Shown in pieces: positions 1 to 11,132 of a stretch of DNA of 17,637 nt (position 1 is its first letter; every line of letters begins with the position of its first letter). The notes below the pieces were generated by a model. It ran no database searches. It saw only the letters and a program-made list of their open reading frames with translations, and was not told the origin of the DNA. Origin of the DNA: Acanthaster planci (taxonomy: Eukaryota > Echinodermata > Asteroidea > Valvatida > Acanthasteridae). Both the position numbers and the translations under genes were made by a program. Location: contig NW_019091529.1 of the NCBI RefSeq assembly GCF_001949145.1, positions 85,235 through 102,871 of the forward strand, given 5' to 3'.

Positions 1-2617
1 GTGAGGTTCAGTATGCTTTCTAGTGCAGGAGCTTAGGGGGTTAGGGTTAAGGAATTTCCTCATCTTTAAGGATTAACCTCCTTCCCTCGAGGAACCCATT
101 TTCCTTAAGGAACTCTCTTTCTCTCTTCACCCCTAATAAATCATGAATAAAGGTCAACCAAGTCTGATTGAAAAGGAATTAAAAAGTTTTACTCAGAAGA
201 AGAGGTAGTGTGCCCTCGCCTGCTATGTATGTAGTAGTTGGCAGTCCACGTTGCGTTGTCCATTTTGGAAACAGTGTTACGTGCGGTGATAGACAGTCTC
301 CAAAGGAATTATTGCCCTAGGACCATCCTGACTGCAGCTTGTCCGGACGTGTTCTCATAGACTGTCACAGTCTTCGGCACGGAGCCTGGGTTTTGCCACA
401 CTTGTATTGCATACACAGAAGGATCTGTGCATGTAGTAAACCTGAGAGCAGGAGCCAGTGCGCTGCGCTCTGCACACAGTTAATTTAGGAGACTGTACAA
501 TAAATAGTTTCACTGGGTCCAGTGGATTTTGTAATAACGAGAGTCGACCGTACGTGTTTTAGACCCTTACAACTTCATGTCACAAAGGTTGTTTCAGAAT
601 GAATCTTTATGCTTCTTTCCACCTGTTAAGTCTAACAGGTTGACTATATCAAGACATTATGACAATAGTATAAAGTTTTATTCCTCCAAAAGTCATTCAC
701 CCATTTTTCATTCACTTTGTGTCCGTTGGTTTCAAATGATTTAGAACTGTGAATTCCATAAAATGTTACCAAATTTTGACTGTACATGGGACATGTTCCT
801 TGTGTTCACTCAGATTCATTGCATTTGGTTGGCATGAAGTATGGTACATGTACATGTATTTCTAATTGGTATGTTGTAACCCTGCAATGAGGACGTGAAC
901 TTGCATTCCAGTGTATATTGAAAGAAATTGGAGCATATCCTCCAGTGTATTAAACAAGTGGTTTAACTTTTATGCAAACACTGTTTATTGTCCTGCTGAT
1001 AAGAAGCTGTTCAATTTTCATAAATGAAATGGATTGATTTGCCAATTTGTTCTCCTCTTCTAACAATACTTTTTGTGACCCTTTTTCTCCTTGGTGCTTC
1101 AGTAGTTTCTCTGCTTCCATGCATTGTTTGTTCTTCCCCCTTCTGCCCGCAATTCCCTTGTGATTCCAGCCTTGCACACGACTTTGCTGAGATTGCTGAC
1201 TGGCTCTTCCTACCTTTTGTTTTGCCAACCCTTCACCTCACTGATGCCTTGCAAATGACTTTGTATGTGGTACAGTGTATATATTGTTTCCCCTTTATGA
1301 ACTGGTAGGTACCAGCAAGCGCTAGAACATTTCATTTTACAAAAATATCCAAATTTCAGCGAAGGATTTTTATATTTTGTATTTTGAATGAAAATAACAT
1401 CTCATGGAAGGACAGACAGCATCACACTTTTGTCTTTTTTCCCACAAGTTCCTTTTTAGAGCAAGGAAGGAATGAATGTTTTCCCTTTATAAAACACATG
1501 TATTACTCTCATCATACATACTGATAAGATTACTTTGTCGATTGGTTGGCAAGGGCAAGAGTGATAAATTAACAATACCTTGGGATAATTTTTTTTTCAT
1601 TGTTATGGATTAAATAGGAAAAGGAAGAGACTTTAAGGAAAGACGAATTTTCACTGTCATTCTTAAGTACCCCCTTAGTTCTGAAGCAGATCTACAGTTC
1701 CTTTTCTAAGAAAACAGAAAGATTCGTAGTTGTGAAAGTGCATGATGTGGAATATTTTGACGTGCATTATGTCTCATCCTAATAATGCCAAAACAAAGTG
1801 TACATCAGGCAGATACGTAAAAGTCAATCGTTTTGAAGTATTACCAAGGCAAAATTGGATCTCCACGATTTAGTTTGGACACGATCAGGGAAAAATCCAC
1901 CACTAATATTTTGATTTCCTGTTTTGACTTGCTGTTGGAAGTCTCTGGAATACAGAGAGTGAAGTGTGATTGTTACTTCTTATATGTGCTTTGCTGGTAC
2001 CCATTGATTGACAGTCTGTTGTTAATGTGCATGAGTGCAGGAGATTCCTGGCATGGATAGAAACAAAAAAGAGCAACATGAGTTGTCTTTCAGTCCAGAA
2101 CAAAAATAATTTGAACTTGCAACAAATTTGAGGTAGGCATTTTGAAGATGCATTATGTTTGTCATTGCCTGCATGTAAAACTTAAAAGACATGATTTCTT
2201 GTAAAATGGAAAAATCTGCCGTGGCTGAAATCTAGCTTTGCTTTGCCAGGGCAGTCTTCTCTCACTCTGCATTAAAGAAGCAGAAAAGCCTTGAGGAAAA
2301 GCAGCTCCTTTTACCACCCATCGTGGTCTGAAATTTGAATACCATTCATCCAGACAGTCACCAAAACACAAACCTAATGTAATTTCCAATTCCAAATGTT
2401 GGCAAACTACCATAGCTATATAATTTGAAACATGAACATATATCTTTGCTGTTGGCTTTTGTGGTGGCACTGTTGTAGAGAAAGCCCTTTTCAGGATGTA
2501 TTCTTGTAGATTATTTCCCTGGGAAAGCAAAAGTTCAACAATAGTTCAATCAGAGTGATTGATGACTGATCCAGCTCCTACTGTCTTCTGTATTGTCTTG
2601 TGATTTTTCCCCTCCAG
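1..2617 (+). other. Intron of P4HA upstream of exon A (no exon seen)
   Basis: About 2.6 kb lies before exon A. The expected preceding exon, encoding the YG-GG-Y-PH-D iron-binding segment, was searched for by eye and not found. The stretch is AT-rich with no convincing coding signal. It contains a TACATGTACATGTA motif at 845-858 and otherwise nothing I can name. Confidence 0.6.
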
Positions 2618-2668
2618 AGACCCAATGCCTATCAAGTTGGCAATAGAATAGCCACTATGCTGTTCTAT
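2618..2668 (+). CDS. P4HA1: P4HA alternative exon A
   Basis: A 51-nt exon, phase 0 at both ends, preceded by a pyrimidine-rich acceptor (TTTTTCCCCTCCAG) and followed by a strong donor (GTAAGT). It encodes RPNAYQVGNRIATMLFY. Its start resembles the RP-type variant of the alternatively spliced exon of vertebrate P4HA genes. It is five codons shorter than exon B, and its last ten residues are identical to those of exon B. It would replace exon B between the upstream exon (outside the window) and the exon at 4901. Confidence 0.8.
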
Positions 2669-5600
2669 GTAAGTAAACAATGTGCAAGGTATGGGTTGTT
2701 GACAGTGTTGTTCCTGACTCCCCCCCCCCAGTGCACAAGAGTTGCCAGATGATTGGGGAAGAGCAAACAAATGCAAAGGTGAATGCAAATGATTGTCAGA
2801 GGTCCCAGTGTTGTTCCAAGTTCCATTTTGTCTGGGGGTGTGCCGTGTGCTTGATGCCAATGACAAAAACTTGAGAATGCTTACACTCTGTGTCCGCTAA
2901 ACGTGTCTGTCTTTACATAAAACGTTTACATGTATGAATGGTACTTAACTTGCAGACCACTATTAACACATTGCTATTTTATTAACACGTTCATCAAATT
3001 TTCATTTTTCATTGACTTCCATCATGATGAAATGTTCATAATTTGAATGTACTTTCATTTCACAGCACTCCTTTGAATGTATTTTCATTTCACAGGACTG
3101 AAACTGGGAACTGTCCATTTCCAACATTCAGCACCCTATTTCTCATGTTAATCCGATTCGGTTTAATGCTTTTTCATTCTTGCACCTGTCTCCAGTTCAA
3201 ACATGATTCTTTTGTTGTTTTCTGTTCTGTATACATGTACATGGAGCACACATTGCCCCCAATGCAACATGGTCTTCTTTGCCCTGGGACCTCTTACAGT
3301 CGTTCCATCTCTTTCACACCCAGTCCTCAATCTGGCTGCATGATGGCTCAATCTGGATCAAGTATTCCATCATATTCACACTTTATGGTACATGTACCTA
3401 AGCATCTGTTCATTCAAATGTGTCATCATTCCATTAAAGATTGTTTCAATCTATGGAAAATTAGAAATTATACAATGTACATGTATTCTTCAACTGCTGG
3501 GAGTGTAAATAGCAGAGTCCCTTCCATTGCTGAACAACATAGACACAAAATGAAAATAAATGGGGTCAGGGTTTCAAAACCTATCAAATAATCAGATGTA
3601 AATCAGATGGTGCCGTGTGCAGCTGTTGTTAGGGCTGAGGACTGGGTTGATATGTCACAATGATAAACGTAAGTTGTCCACCTTTGCTCTTCCCTATTCT
3701 GTTACATTGCTTCCATACAATACTGGCGACTGGATGGCATAATGCAGAAAGAAGAAACCAATGCATTTAAAGACCTGGGTACTGGTAATCGTATTGCCAC
3801 TATGCTCTTCTATGTAAGTATCTCATTTATGAAGTTTGTGACTTATCGTTACGTTTACCTTACATCTTGGTTGATAATGGAAGACTTCCTTTATAGTGGC
3901 ACCGGTTTGTACCATGTTTTGGTGGTTCTGTATTATCTATTTAACCCAAAGAGCCTAAGGTTTGGGGGATGCATGGGGAAGATTCCCAGAGAATTCTGCT
4001 ATCCATGCCTAAACTTTGGGAAACTGTGCATGTGTGATATTGATACTCATAACACATTAAGTACAAAACATGAATTGCCTGCCTGTGTACATTATGCTAG
4101 CCAGTGGAAAACGTACACATTTTGGGGGTGACCTGTTATGAGAAAAATGGGCACTTCACGACAACAGTAATGCCTTTTCTCACAAATTGGTGTGATAATA
4201 AGCACAACAGGTTCTCACCACTTGAAAAAAAAAGCACTGCGACATTAGGGAAAAATGTTGACTGGCCAACTTTGGGGCTAAAATGCTTTTTCTTACTGAC
4301 TCAACTTTTCTAAGCAAAATGTGAAAAGTTACATCTATAGGCCTCTTTAGGCAGTTAATGTAATTATACTGTACTTTTGTTTTACACAACAGAGTAGATG
4401 ACGACAGGTGGCTCAACCATTTGTTGTGTGTATTAATATCTTTCTGATCGAATCACACATTGGACGAAACACGTATGATAACCTGACCCAAGATAATTTC
4501 TGTAAGACTTGGATTAGCACAAAAATGGGAAGCACGATTTGGTCTCTTTCTTGCCGTCACAAGGTCACAAAGAGTGCATCTGTACGATGATAGTGAGAGA
4601 TTTCAGATGTCTCAAAATGATTTAATCCTTCAAAATGGTTTACACAAGGATAGATGGCAAAAAGACTTTGTACAAGAAGTAGTCTAAGATTTTTGAAGTT
4701 AAAGTTGTTTTATGGTTTTATAAATGGAAGGATTTTACTGTTACGTGAGCCAAATCCACTGAACCAGACTTAAAGTAGTTTACATACAGAAGCTGAAAAG
4801 AACATTTATAATGGATAAAAAATCTGGAATTTTTGCTTAGTGGTTGGAGGAACTCCAAAATCTTGTAATGATGGTAATCTGAATGATTTCTTTGTGGTAG
4901 ATGAGCGATGTACCAGCAGGAGGTGCTACAGTGTTCCCCATGGTGGGAGCTAGACTTCTTCCTAAAAAGGTACCAAGAAACTTTTCTTTTGGCTTGTCAA
5001 TCTTGTCAAGTGTGTTTTGGTCAGTGATGTAGGTCTTGAGGCAGGTCTCGATTATGAAGCTGATCCAATACCAACTTTTAGAGATCTCTTTTCCTGTATT
5101 TTATTGTCTGGAATCATACAAGTGGGTCTTGGAGCAAGGGACTGAGGAATTTGCAATGTCTTAATCGTCAAGATCTGACCGTACAAGTGAAAAAAAAAAG
5201 CCAAAAAAGAAAAATGGTTTACTTTTCAAACTTTCATGGAAAATGTCATTGGACATTGCTTGGCATAGGTTCTGTGTTGATTTTGCTGAGAACATACATG
5301 TAACCTGAGTTCTGAAGAACAAAACATCAGATTTAAGCATGTATAAAGTGAATGTAGTCTAGTCCTGTAATCCTGGTAAAATCTTTGGGACGTTATTTTA
5401 AAGCACAGCCCTCTGAGCTCCGTACTGCCCTGGTCAATGTTATCTTCAGCTAAAGCACAAATCGCACAATGAGAAACAGTGTGTGTTGGGGGGGGGGTCA
5501 GGGCTGGGTTACCAGGGGTGAGATTTCTCAGCCTTCTAGCTCATCTCAGGTTTTTTGTTTTGGATTTCAGCTTTTTTTCCTCACTGACTGTGTACAAAAG

Positions 5601-8399
5601 TATAGGAGATTTTCACAGTTCAGCTTCTTTATGCCTTTTTTCAGCTGTTTTCAGCCCTTTTTATCATTGGTCAATCTCACCCCTGGTTACCCAACAAGAT
5701 TTAGCCCATGGGTTGTCTGAATTTCTTCATATGTGCTTGACATACCATGTGGAGGCCCTTTCCTGTCATCATCTTTCGAAAATATACATGCATGATAAGT
5801 GCAGTGTACTTACTGCTCGTTGAGTCCTGTGGGGAAAACAATCCACAGGAATACTTGCCCAATCTTGCTTGGTATTCCAACCCACAATCCTTTCATGTTT
5901 TACATATGAATAGACCACCAAGAGTGCCCGACTGTTAAAATTAGTTTGACATGAAGGGCACACTAAGATATGTGAAACAAACAATCCTGTTCAATGTATG
6001 TGTTTTATTCCCTCATTACGTGGGTATTTTGAAGAAAAATGCAATGATGATCCATCCAAAACCCAAAATAATGGACGTGAATGACTCTCTTTATTAATGA
6101 TGTGAAGTATGGTACATGTAGTACTGCGCCATGGTTATTGTGTGTGGTTATACTCAATATATCACATGCGTGCTTATATGATGCAGATGAAGAAATTAAA
6201 TACAGTGGTTATTTCAATACTTATCCATAGTCTAAGGCAAAATGCCACTCTTTCACAAATTTAAATCAGTCATAAGTCCTTCCTCACAAAGTTTCCTGTA
6301 TTTGAATCCCAGTCAGTTCGTTGTGCATTTGATAGTCCGCATTTAGCCCTTTAGTTTGGTAAAGTATTCTCTCTGTTCGTTGTAATGTCTGTTAATTTCT
6401 GACTGAGTGGTCAGGTGGTGTGTGTGCTTCTGACCGCTGGGCAAAATTCTTTTGCATCCACCTGTGCTAGAGGGAATCGTCAGTATGTCTGTCACTTGAA
6501 CGAATGCGTTGAACCAATCTACAGGATACTTAACATGTAGCAGCTACATGTATTTGTCTCAGCAATTTCCCAGCACTCTGCCAGACTAAACAGACCCGCA
6601 TGCTTGTATGCTTGTGTGTACCTTCCAGATATGAATGTGCTTTCTTTCAATCTATTGTCCCTGCTGAGAAAATCACACAGTGGATGTCCCAGCTGAAATT
6701 AATGGGACATTGGCAATAAGCGTATACCCTCCCTGCACATGTACACATTCTCTCAAGGATCTATGAAGGATGTACATATGATTCAGACTATCCCATGTGC
6801 CCCTTCACCTGGTCAACATTGTTATCTTGAGCTTGAGCACAGACTGCACAGTGAGAAACACCATTGAGATGGTGGCAGGGGATGGGGAGATTTAGCCTGG
6901 ATTGTAATCTTATTTAGGTGGCATTTTGAACTAAGCATTCAACCAGAGCCTATTTTTCCGCTGTGTGATTTTAGTGTTGTGCTACCTTCTCTGTGAAACT
7001 GGAATACAAACCCCGTTTTCTAACCTCATTTTACTCTGCAGGGCACAGGTGCCTTCTGGTACAATCTCTTCCCATCTGGTGAGGGTGATTTTGACACAAG
7101 ACATGCAGCCTGTCCAGTCTTAGTGGGCTCCAAGTGGGGTAAGTGATCAACTGGAATGCTGCCTCACTCTTGGTGCCAGTTTCATGGCACCGCAGACTAA
7201 GGAATTCTGCTTAGCATGGAAAAGATTTTGCTTTTTGATAGCAAAAATCGTGAAGGAGCCAGACTGTAAATGTAGTGCATCCTTGTGGCTCCTTAGTTGG
7301 TCCTTGCTCAGCTTACAAGTTTGGTGACACCATTGCCTCTCAAGCAACTTTTGAAACGGCAAGAGCAGCCTTGTAGTTGGTGTTGCATAGCCAGTTTTTG
7401 TAGTCTGTCCAACCGATAGAATCTCCGTACATCCTTTACAGACATCCGCTTGCAGACCCTTACTGTACACATTCACTGATTAATTATACAACATGGCAAA
7501 AAAATAAATCTAGAGTTTGACCAGTCAGCAGGCACATATCGTGGACTTTTGGCCACAGTGTGATGTTAAAAGAAAAGCAGCATACGTGTATCAATCCCTG
7601 CCTTGTGCTCACATCCAACCGTACGCCACGCACATGGAGTTGGGCTTTCGTTGGTTCATGCCTGTATTTGTGTGTGTACATGTAATTGCCATCCAAAACT
7701 ACAAAAACCACCACTGATTTCCCAGGTCGAAAATGCTTTGGTCAGTTGATCTTTTCAGCGAACACCTTTTGACCAATCAACAGCCTTTAGTAGATTTCTG
7801 CTCTAAATGACATCAAAACCTACACGTATATCAGTTTCAGATAGGCTCTGATGGACTACAGATGACACTCAGACTACAGCGCATGCCTCTGTCTAGTCTG
7901 TTGGCAATATAAAGTGCTTTCTCGCACCAGAACCAAACCTCGGGGGGGGGGGGGCAACATTGTTTTGGAGGGGGCCAAACAATTTGGACAATGTGTAACT
8001 TATTAACAAATTATGGCCTTTCTGAGAGATTACATGTAGGTTAAATTTGGGGGGTTTACTTTGAAAAGTAAGGTAAGTAAAAAAGAAAAATATGCTTTCA
8101 TCTTTTTTTTCGAAAATCTGAAATAATTTATTCCTGTTTGGGGCCCATTCCCCTATCTCTGGTTATGCTAAGGCGTTATTCCCTGATGTGAATGCACTGT
8201 GGTTTTAGTTTTTACCAAATTGGAGTTAACCACCATTGTTATTCAGTGAGAGCTTTTGAATAAATCTTTGTTGGCAGTATGACTGTTACAGATCCATGCA
8301 TATTTTTCCTTGTCTTTGTCAGTGTCCAACATATGGATCCATGAACATGGACAAGAGTTTCGTCGCAAGTGTGGTATAACACCAGATGTCAAGTATTAG
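2618..8399 (+). CDS. P4HA1: Prolyl 4-hydroxylase alpha subunit, C-terminal half (gene-level, 5 exons, partial)
   Basis: The product is the catalytic alpha subunit of collagen prolyl 4-hydroxylase. This ER-lumen enzyme is an alpha2-beta2 tetramer with protein disulfide isomerase and hydroxylates prolines in procollagen using Fe2+, 2-oxoglutarate, O2 and ascorbate. Spliced exons read through GTGNRIATMLFY, MSDVPAGGATVFP, GTGAFWYNLFPSGEGDF, TRHAACPVLVGSKW and IWIHEHGQEFRRKC, all hallmark C-terminal motifs of the family. The distal iron-binding His (7102-7104) and the 2-oxoglutarate-binding Lys (7132-7134) are present, ten residues apart as in human alpha(I). The two cysteines expected to pair (7111-7113 and 8370-8372) are also there. 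The His-X-Asp iron motif and everything N-terminal must lie left of position 1; I found no exon for it in 1-2617. The gene may precede the vertebrate P4HA1/P4HA2 split, so the symbol marks the family, not proven orthology. Confidence 0.95.
2669..3747 (+). other. Intron between alternative exons A and B
   Basis: A 1,079-bp intron between the two homologous exons. It contains a ten-C homopolymer (2720-2729) and a 30-bp direct duplication at about 3042-3095. Open frames here carry no family motif. Confidence 0.75.
3042..3095. repeat. 30-bp tandem duplication ending in acceptor-like TTTCATTTCACAG
   Basis: TTTGAATGTACTTTCATTTC is followed by ACAGCACTCC, then almost the same string again starting 30 bases later, with one C-to-T difference. 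Each copy ends in TTTCATTTCACAG, which resembles a 3' splice site. No exon is recognisable after either copy. Confidence 0.7.
3748..3813 (+). CDS. P4HA1: P4HA alternative exon B
   Basis: A 66-nt exon, phase 0 at both ends, acceptor AATGCAG and donor GTAAGT. It encodes 22 residues, KEETNAFKDLGTG followed by NRIATMLFY, and matches the common KDEPDAFKELGTGNRIAT-type exon of P4HA. The pyrimidine tract before the acceptor is weak, in contrast to exon A, which may bear on exon choice. An acceptor four bases downstream (AAAG) would break the frame, so the upstream AG is preferred. Confidence 0.88.
3814..4900 (+). other. P4HA intron
   Basis: A 1,087-bp AT-rich intron bounded by GTAAGT and GGTAG. It contains only short open frames without recognisable domains, and no repeat that I can name. 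Confidence 0.8.
4901..4969 (+). CDS. P4HA1: P4HA exon encoding MSDVPAGGATVFP segment
   Basis: A 69-nt exon of 23 codons, phase 0 at both ends, acceptor TTTGTGGTAG and donor GTACCA. It encodes MSDVPAGGATVFPMVG followed by ARLLPKK, part of the double-stranded beta-helix core of the 2-oxoglutarate dioxygenase domain. The MSDV-AGGATVFP string is nearly invariant in P4HA proteins. The first Met is internal, not a start, because the preceding exons join in frame. Confidence 0.95.
5430..5478 (+). repeat. Dispersed repeat, copy 1
   Basis: This segment, beginning CTGGTCAATGTTATCTTCAG and ending GAGAAACA, aligns along its length with 6809-6860 in the same orientation, with a few substitutions and a 3-base gap. 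It lies just left of the TIR element at 5505, so it may be part of a larger repeat. Confidence 0.55.
5505..5693. mobile_element. Short MITE-like element with 21-bp terminal inverted repeats
   Basis: The left end (5505-5525) and right end (5673-5693) are reverse complements over 21 bases with one mismatch; the shared core is ACCAGGGGTGAGATT. The 189-bp interior is pyrimidine-rich and non-coding. I see no clear target-site duplication, so the boundaries and transposon family are uncertain. Confidence 0.5.
6809..6860 (+). repeat. Dispersed repeat, copy 2
   Basis: Second member of the pair with 5430-5478. It begins CTGGTCAACATTGTTATCTT and ends GTGAGAAACA. A G-rich stretch with GGGGATGGGGAGATTT follows, loosely resembling the G-rich DNA after copy 1. 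Confidence 0.55.
7042..7138 (+). CDS. P4HA1: P4HA catalytic exon (distal Fe His, 2-OG Lys)
   Basis: A 97-nt exon starting in phase 0 and ending one base into a codon, acceptor TTTTACTCTGCAG and donor GTAAGT. It encodes GTGAFWYNLFPSGEGD, then FDTRHAACPVLVGSKW. The His of TRHAAC is the third iron ligand, and the Lys of GSKW is the residue that binds the 2-oxoglutarate C5 carboxylate in the human enzyme. The Cys of HAAC corresponds to one half of a structural disulfide. No active-site residue is missing. Confidence 0.96.
7139..8322 (+). other. P4HA last intron
   Basis: A 1,184-bp intron with a 13-G homopolymer at 7942-7954. Several open frames on both strands lack family motifs or codon-like character. 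No RNA gene or named repeat was recognised. Confidence 0.8.
8323..8399 (+). CDS. P4HA1: P4HA terminal coding exon
   Basis: A 77-nt coding part beginning with two bases that complete a Val codon from the previous exon, acceptor TTTGTCAG. It encodes SNIWIHEHGQEFRRKC, then GITPDVKY and a TAG stop at 8397-8399. The HGQEFRR-C block is the conserved C-terminus of P4HA. The eight residues after the last Cys do not match any tail I know, which is normal since the extreme C-terminus varies. No KDEL-type signal is seen; the enzyme is usually retained through its PDI partner. Confidence 0.95.
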
Positions 8400-11132
8400 G
8401 CTGTTGTTACCTGCAAATTCATTGTTTGGCTTTTTAGTTTTGCTTTGCATCATTAATTATACTTTATTTGTAATCTGAAACGGAATTGTGTAACACATAA
8501 TACTTGATAATTTTACAACTTTAGCCAAAATCTGCCACCCAAATCATGCTGTGTTTGTTTGTTGTAAATCATTGAATGTTTGACCATTTGCTTCAGTTAC
8601 AAAACTTCCAGCCCTAGTACATTTACTTTCACAAGGTATAAGTAGCATGTTGTTTGTATTGAGTTAGACATTTTGGTAATGTTTATTTTCTGTGGAATTA
8701 CTTTGGGTATTTAGGCACCTTGTCTTAAGCCAAACATATATGGACTAAGAGCTGATTTGACAAGAGATAGCAATAATTTCAAAGGATGAAGGTCTTGAAA
8801 TGTCACATTTGGCCAAATGTAGTGATAGTTTTCTTAACTCTCCTTCCTGGTTTATTTCATAAGTTGAAATTGCAGTATTCGTGTTATGTGAGTCAAGTCA
8901 CAGGACTTGATGTGAATGTGGAGATGTCTTTAGTAGCAAGTCCAGAATGAACCAGAACCTACCCAAATTCACCAAGATTACGGGCATGCAACTTCTTGGA
9001 TCAGTTGACATGGCTGAAAACCTTTCACACTAATACCACTGAAAAGCCTTGTACATCGTACAAAGTCTTGTAGAGATCGAAATTTCCTCCTTTTTTTGGT
9101 TGAAGTCCAAGTTCCAAACCCACTCATGTGGATGCTACACCTGTTCACAGAATGATCCACTTTTACACTGAACGATTCCAATTACACAAAGGCAGTGTTA
9201 TAGTTACATGTACATACTTTTTGAGTACCTGTACCAAGGTCTCATATAACTAGAGAGGAGGGAACAAAACTGAAGTACATGGGCATTTGATGGTACATGC
9301 ACAAAGATAAGATTTACGAAGTAACATGACTTCAAATTACCGCGGTATCACTGTTTAATAAAACTTTTGCTTTTAGGACAAAAGTACTTGGCCGAGTACT
9401 TTCCAGTCTTCTTAAAAAATATCCTCACCCTGCTAGAGTTTGGGATATCAATGGGGTCAGGACATGTAAAACTTGAACTGAGCAAGCTTTTTTTACGATT
9501 CACGTTTCAATGGTCACTGGTCTATGTCAAGTCTTGTCCATGGTTGAGTGTTTATCTTGCTTTTGAAATAGTTTTTGAAAAATCCTGGTGCTGTATACAT
9601 GTAGATACCATTTTGTGGTTGATTGTAAATAGAATATTTTCCTACCCCTTGTCTGCTTGAGAATGTAAATTTTATCAGACAGTCTTCTCCAAATTGTGCC
9701 TACAGAAACATGCATTTATTAGCACTTGCCACAAGAGCATGTTGACAGTTCTAAATGTTGCATAATTGAACCCAAATGCTGTACATGTAGGTGGATTTTA
9801 ATAAGGGAGTAAACAGGTGCTTGGCTGGTCTTAAACGTTAGTTTAGCCAAAGCTGTAAAACTCTAAAGCTGCAAATGTGTCAAGAAAAGTCCCGTTGTGT
9901 ACATTCATCCTATTTCGCATGTGCTGCAAGTTACAAGATTCGTCTTCAAGCCATGTTTGCTCATATACAGTATCTTTGACCAGCTGTGTGATCTAGTGGT
10001 TAGTTTTACAGCTCATTAATATCCTTCCAATTATTTCAATGGTATACCGGTACATTTTTCCCCAAACTCCATTTGTGCAGGATATTAGACTAAGAGTGTT
10101 CAGCTAGCCAAGACTTGCTGAAATGGCAAAAGAGCAGAGATTCCCGGTTTGGTTTGAAATCAACTAATTTATAGGGCATTGCAATGCAATTACCATCAAA
10201 TGAACCTCTATTTTTGTTTACCTACATGTACATATAGGGTATATTAAATGGTATTTTGCTGTCTTTTTGGTTGTTATGCCATCATTTCATATTCATGAGC
10301 CGAACTGTGATGTCCTGGGAAGAAAACCTCATTGTGCATGAAAAACTGCTGGATTTTCAAAAAGAAATATTGCTGGTGTGAAGTGCATTTTCTTTGATGA
10401 TTCATCATTGGAAAGGTACACAATAAGCCAGTGAGCAAACAATCTCATAAATGTTTGAGGATTCACAGTTTGAATAGAAAGCCCACGCATTGAACAACGT
10501 GCATGTTTTCCCTGAATGACATTGACATGATTGAAGCAACACTGCCCTCAGTTGGCCAGGAAAATATTTACAAGTTGAATGTTTAAAAGTGTACTTTTCA
10601 ATACATCTAACCTTAAAGCAATGTTCAGATAGTTACCATACATTGAAGTTTGTATGTTAGTCATAAGACCTAGACTGAAGGGTCACAATTTCACACTATG
10701 TTGGACTCAAAAGGTGAGCATTAAAGTGTTCTGTTTGTCACAAGTTCTTGCCATTTATAGTTTTATACCCATTAAATAAAGGATGATTAGACTTACTGTA
10801 TAAGCAAAATTTTTTACATTAAAGCTTGTAAAATGTGGAAATAAGCTGTTTGGAAAGGTCAGGAACTAGGTAAATTTTGCAGACTATTTTCTGCTGGAAA
10901 GTATCAACTTTATGCAGATTCCTAGAATTGGTGCTGTTACACATGTAGACTTAGATTAAAATACCAAAAGCTTTGTCTGTGTGTCAATGTATGAATTTTC
11001 TTGTTTGGATTTCAGTCAGGTTTATGTTTAACATCTGTATGTTTAAAATAATGGTTGAGAATTAAAAATGCATTTATACGAAGGAGAACTGTAGTCATTT
11101 TTGTAACATCTGTGGCTGCAGTCAGTAGAGAA
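8400..11132. other. P4HA 3' UTR and intergenic DNA
   Basis: AT-rich DNA following the P4HA stop codon. The first canonical AATAAA after the stop is at 9357-9362, giving a possible 3' UTR of about 0.95 kb; further AATAAA motifs occur later (for example near 10775). No convincing coding exon was found on either strand. Confidence 0.55.
9357..9362 (+). terminator. Candidate P4HA polyadenylation signal
   Basis: This is the first AATAAA downstream of the TAG stop at 8399, followed by T-rich sequence. A single hexamer is weak evidence, and use of another site is quite possible. Confidence 0.3.

Larger units (their letters stand above)
4970..7041 (+). other. P4HA intron with dispersed repeats
   Basis: A 2,072-bp intron. 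It carries a short terminal-inverted-repeat element (5505-5693) and two related repeat segments (5430-5478 and 6809-6860). It also holds a ten-G tract (5488-5497) and a 19-base hairpin ACATGTAGCAGCTACATGT near 6533-6551. No additional P4HA exon is expected here, because the flanking exons join directly in the family. Confidence 0.8.

Noticed and set aside
950-1308. Overlapping open frames of about 92-94 codons on both strands
   Set aside because: No family motif, low-complexity composition, and position in an intron of P4HA. Overlapping opposite frames are typical of chance.
2162-2530. 122-codon open frame on the - strand
   Set aside because: It has no recognisable domain or splice support and lies in the intron just before P4HA exon A.
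3043-3591. 182-codon open frame on the + strand, the longest in the window
   Set aside because: It is rich in Ser, His, Met and Phe with no motif, begins inside a 30-bp duplication, and lies wholly in the intron between exons A and B.
7147-7476. 109-codon open frame on the - strand
   Set aside because: It starts next to a P4HA donor on the other strand, shows no family resemblance, and is best seen as chance.
9367-9660. Possible extra + strand exon after an acceptor-like TTTTGCTTTTAG
   Set aside because: P4HA already ends at 8399 with a complete C-terminus, and the translation here is hydrophobic without any motif.
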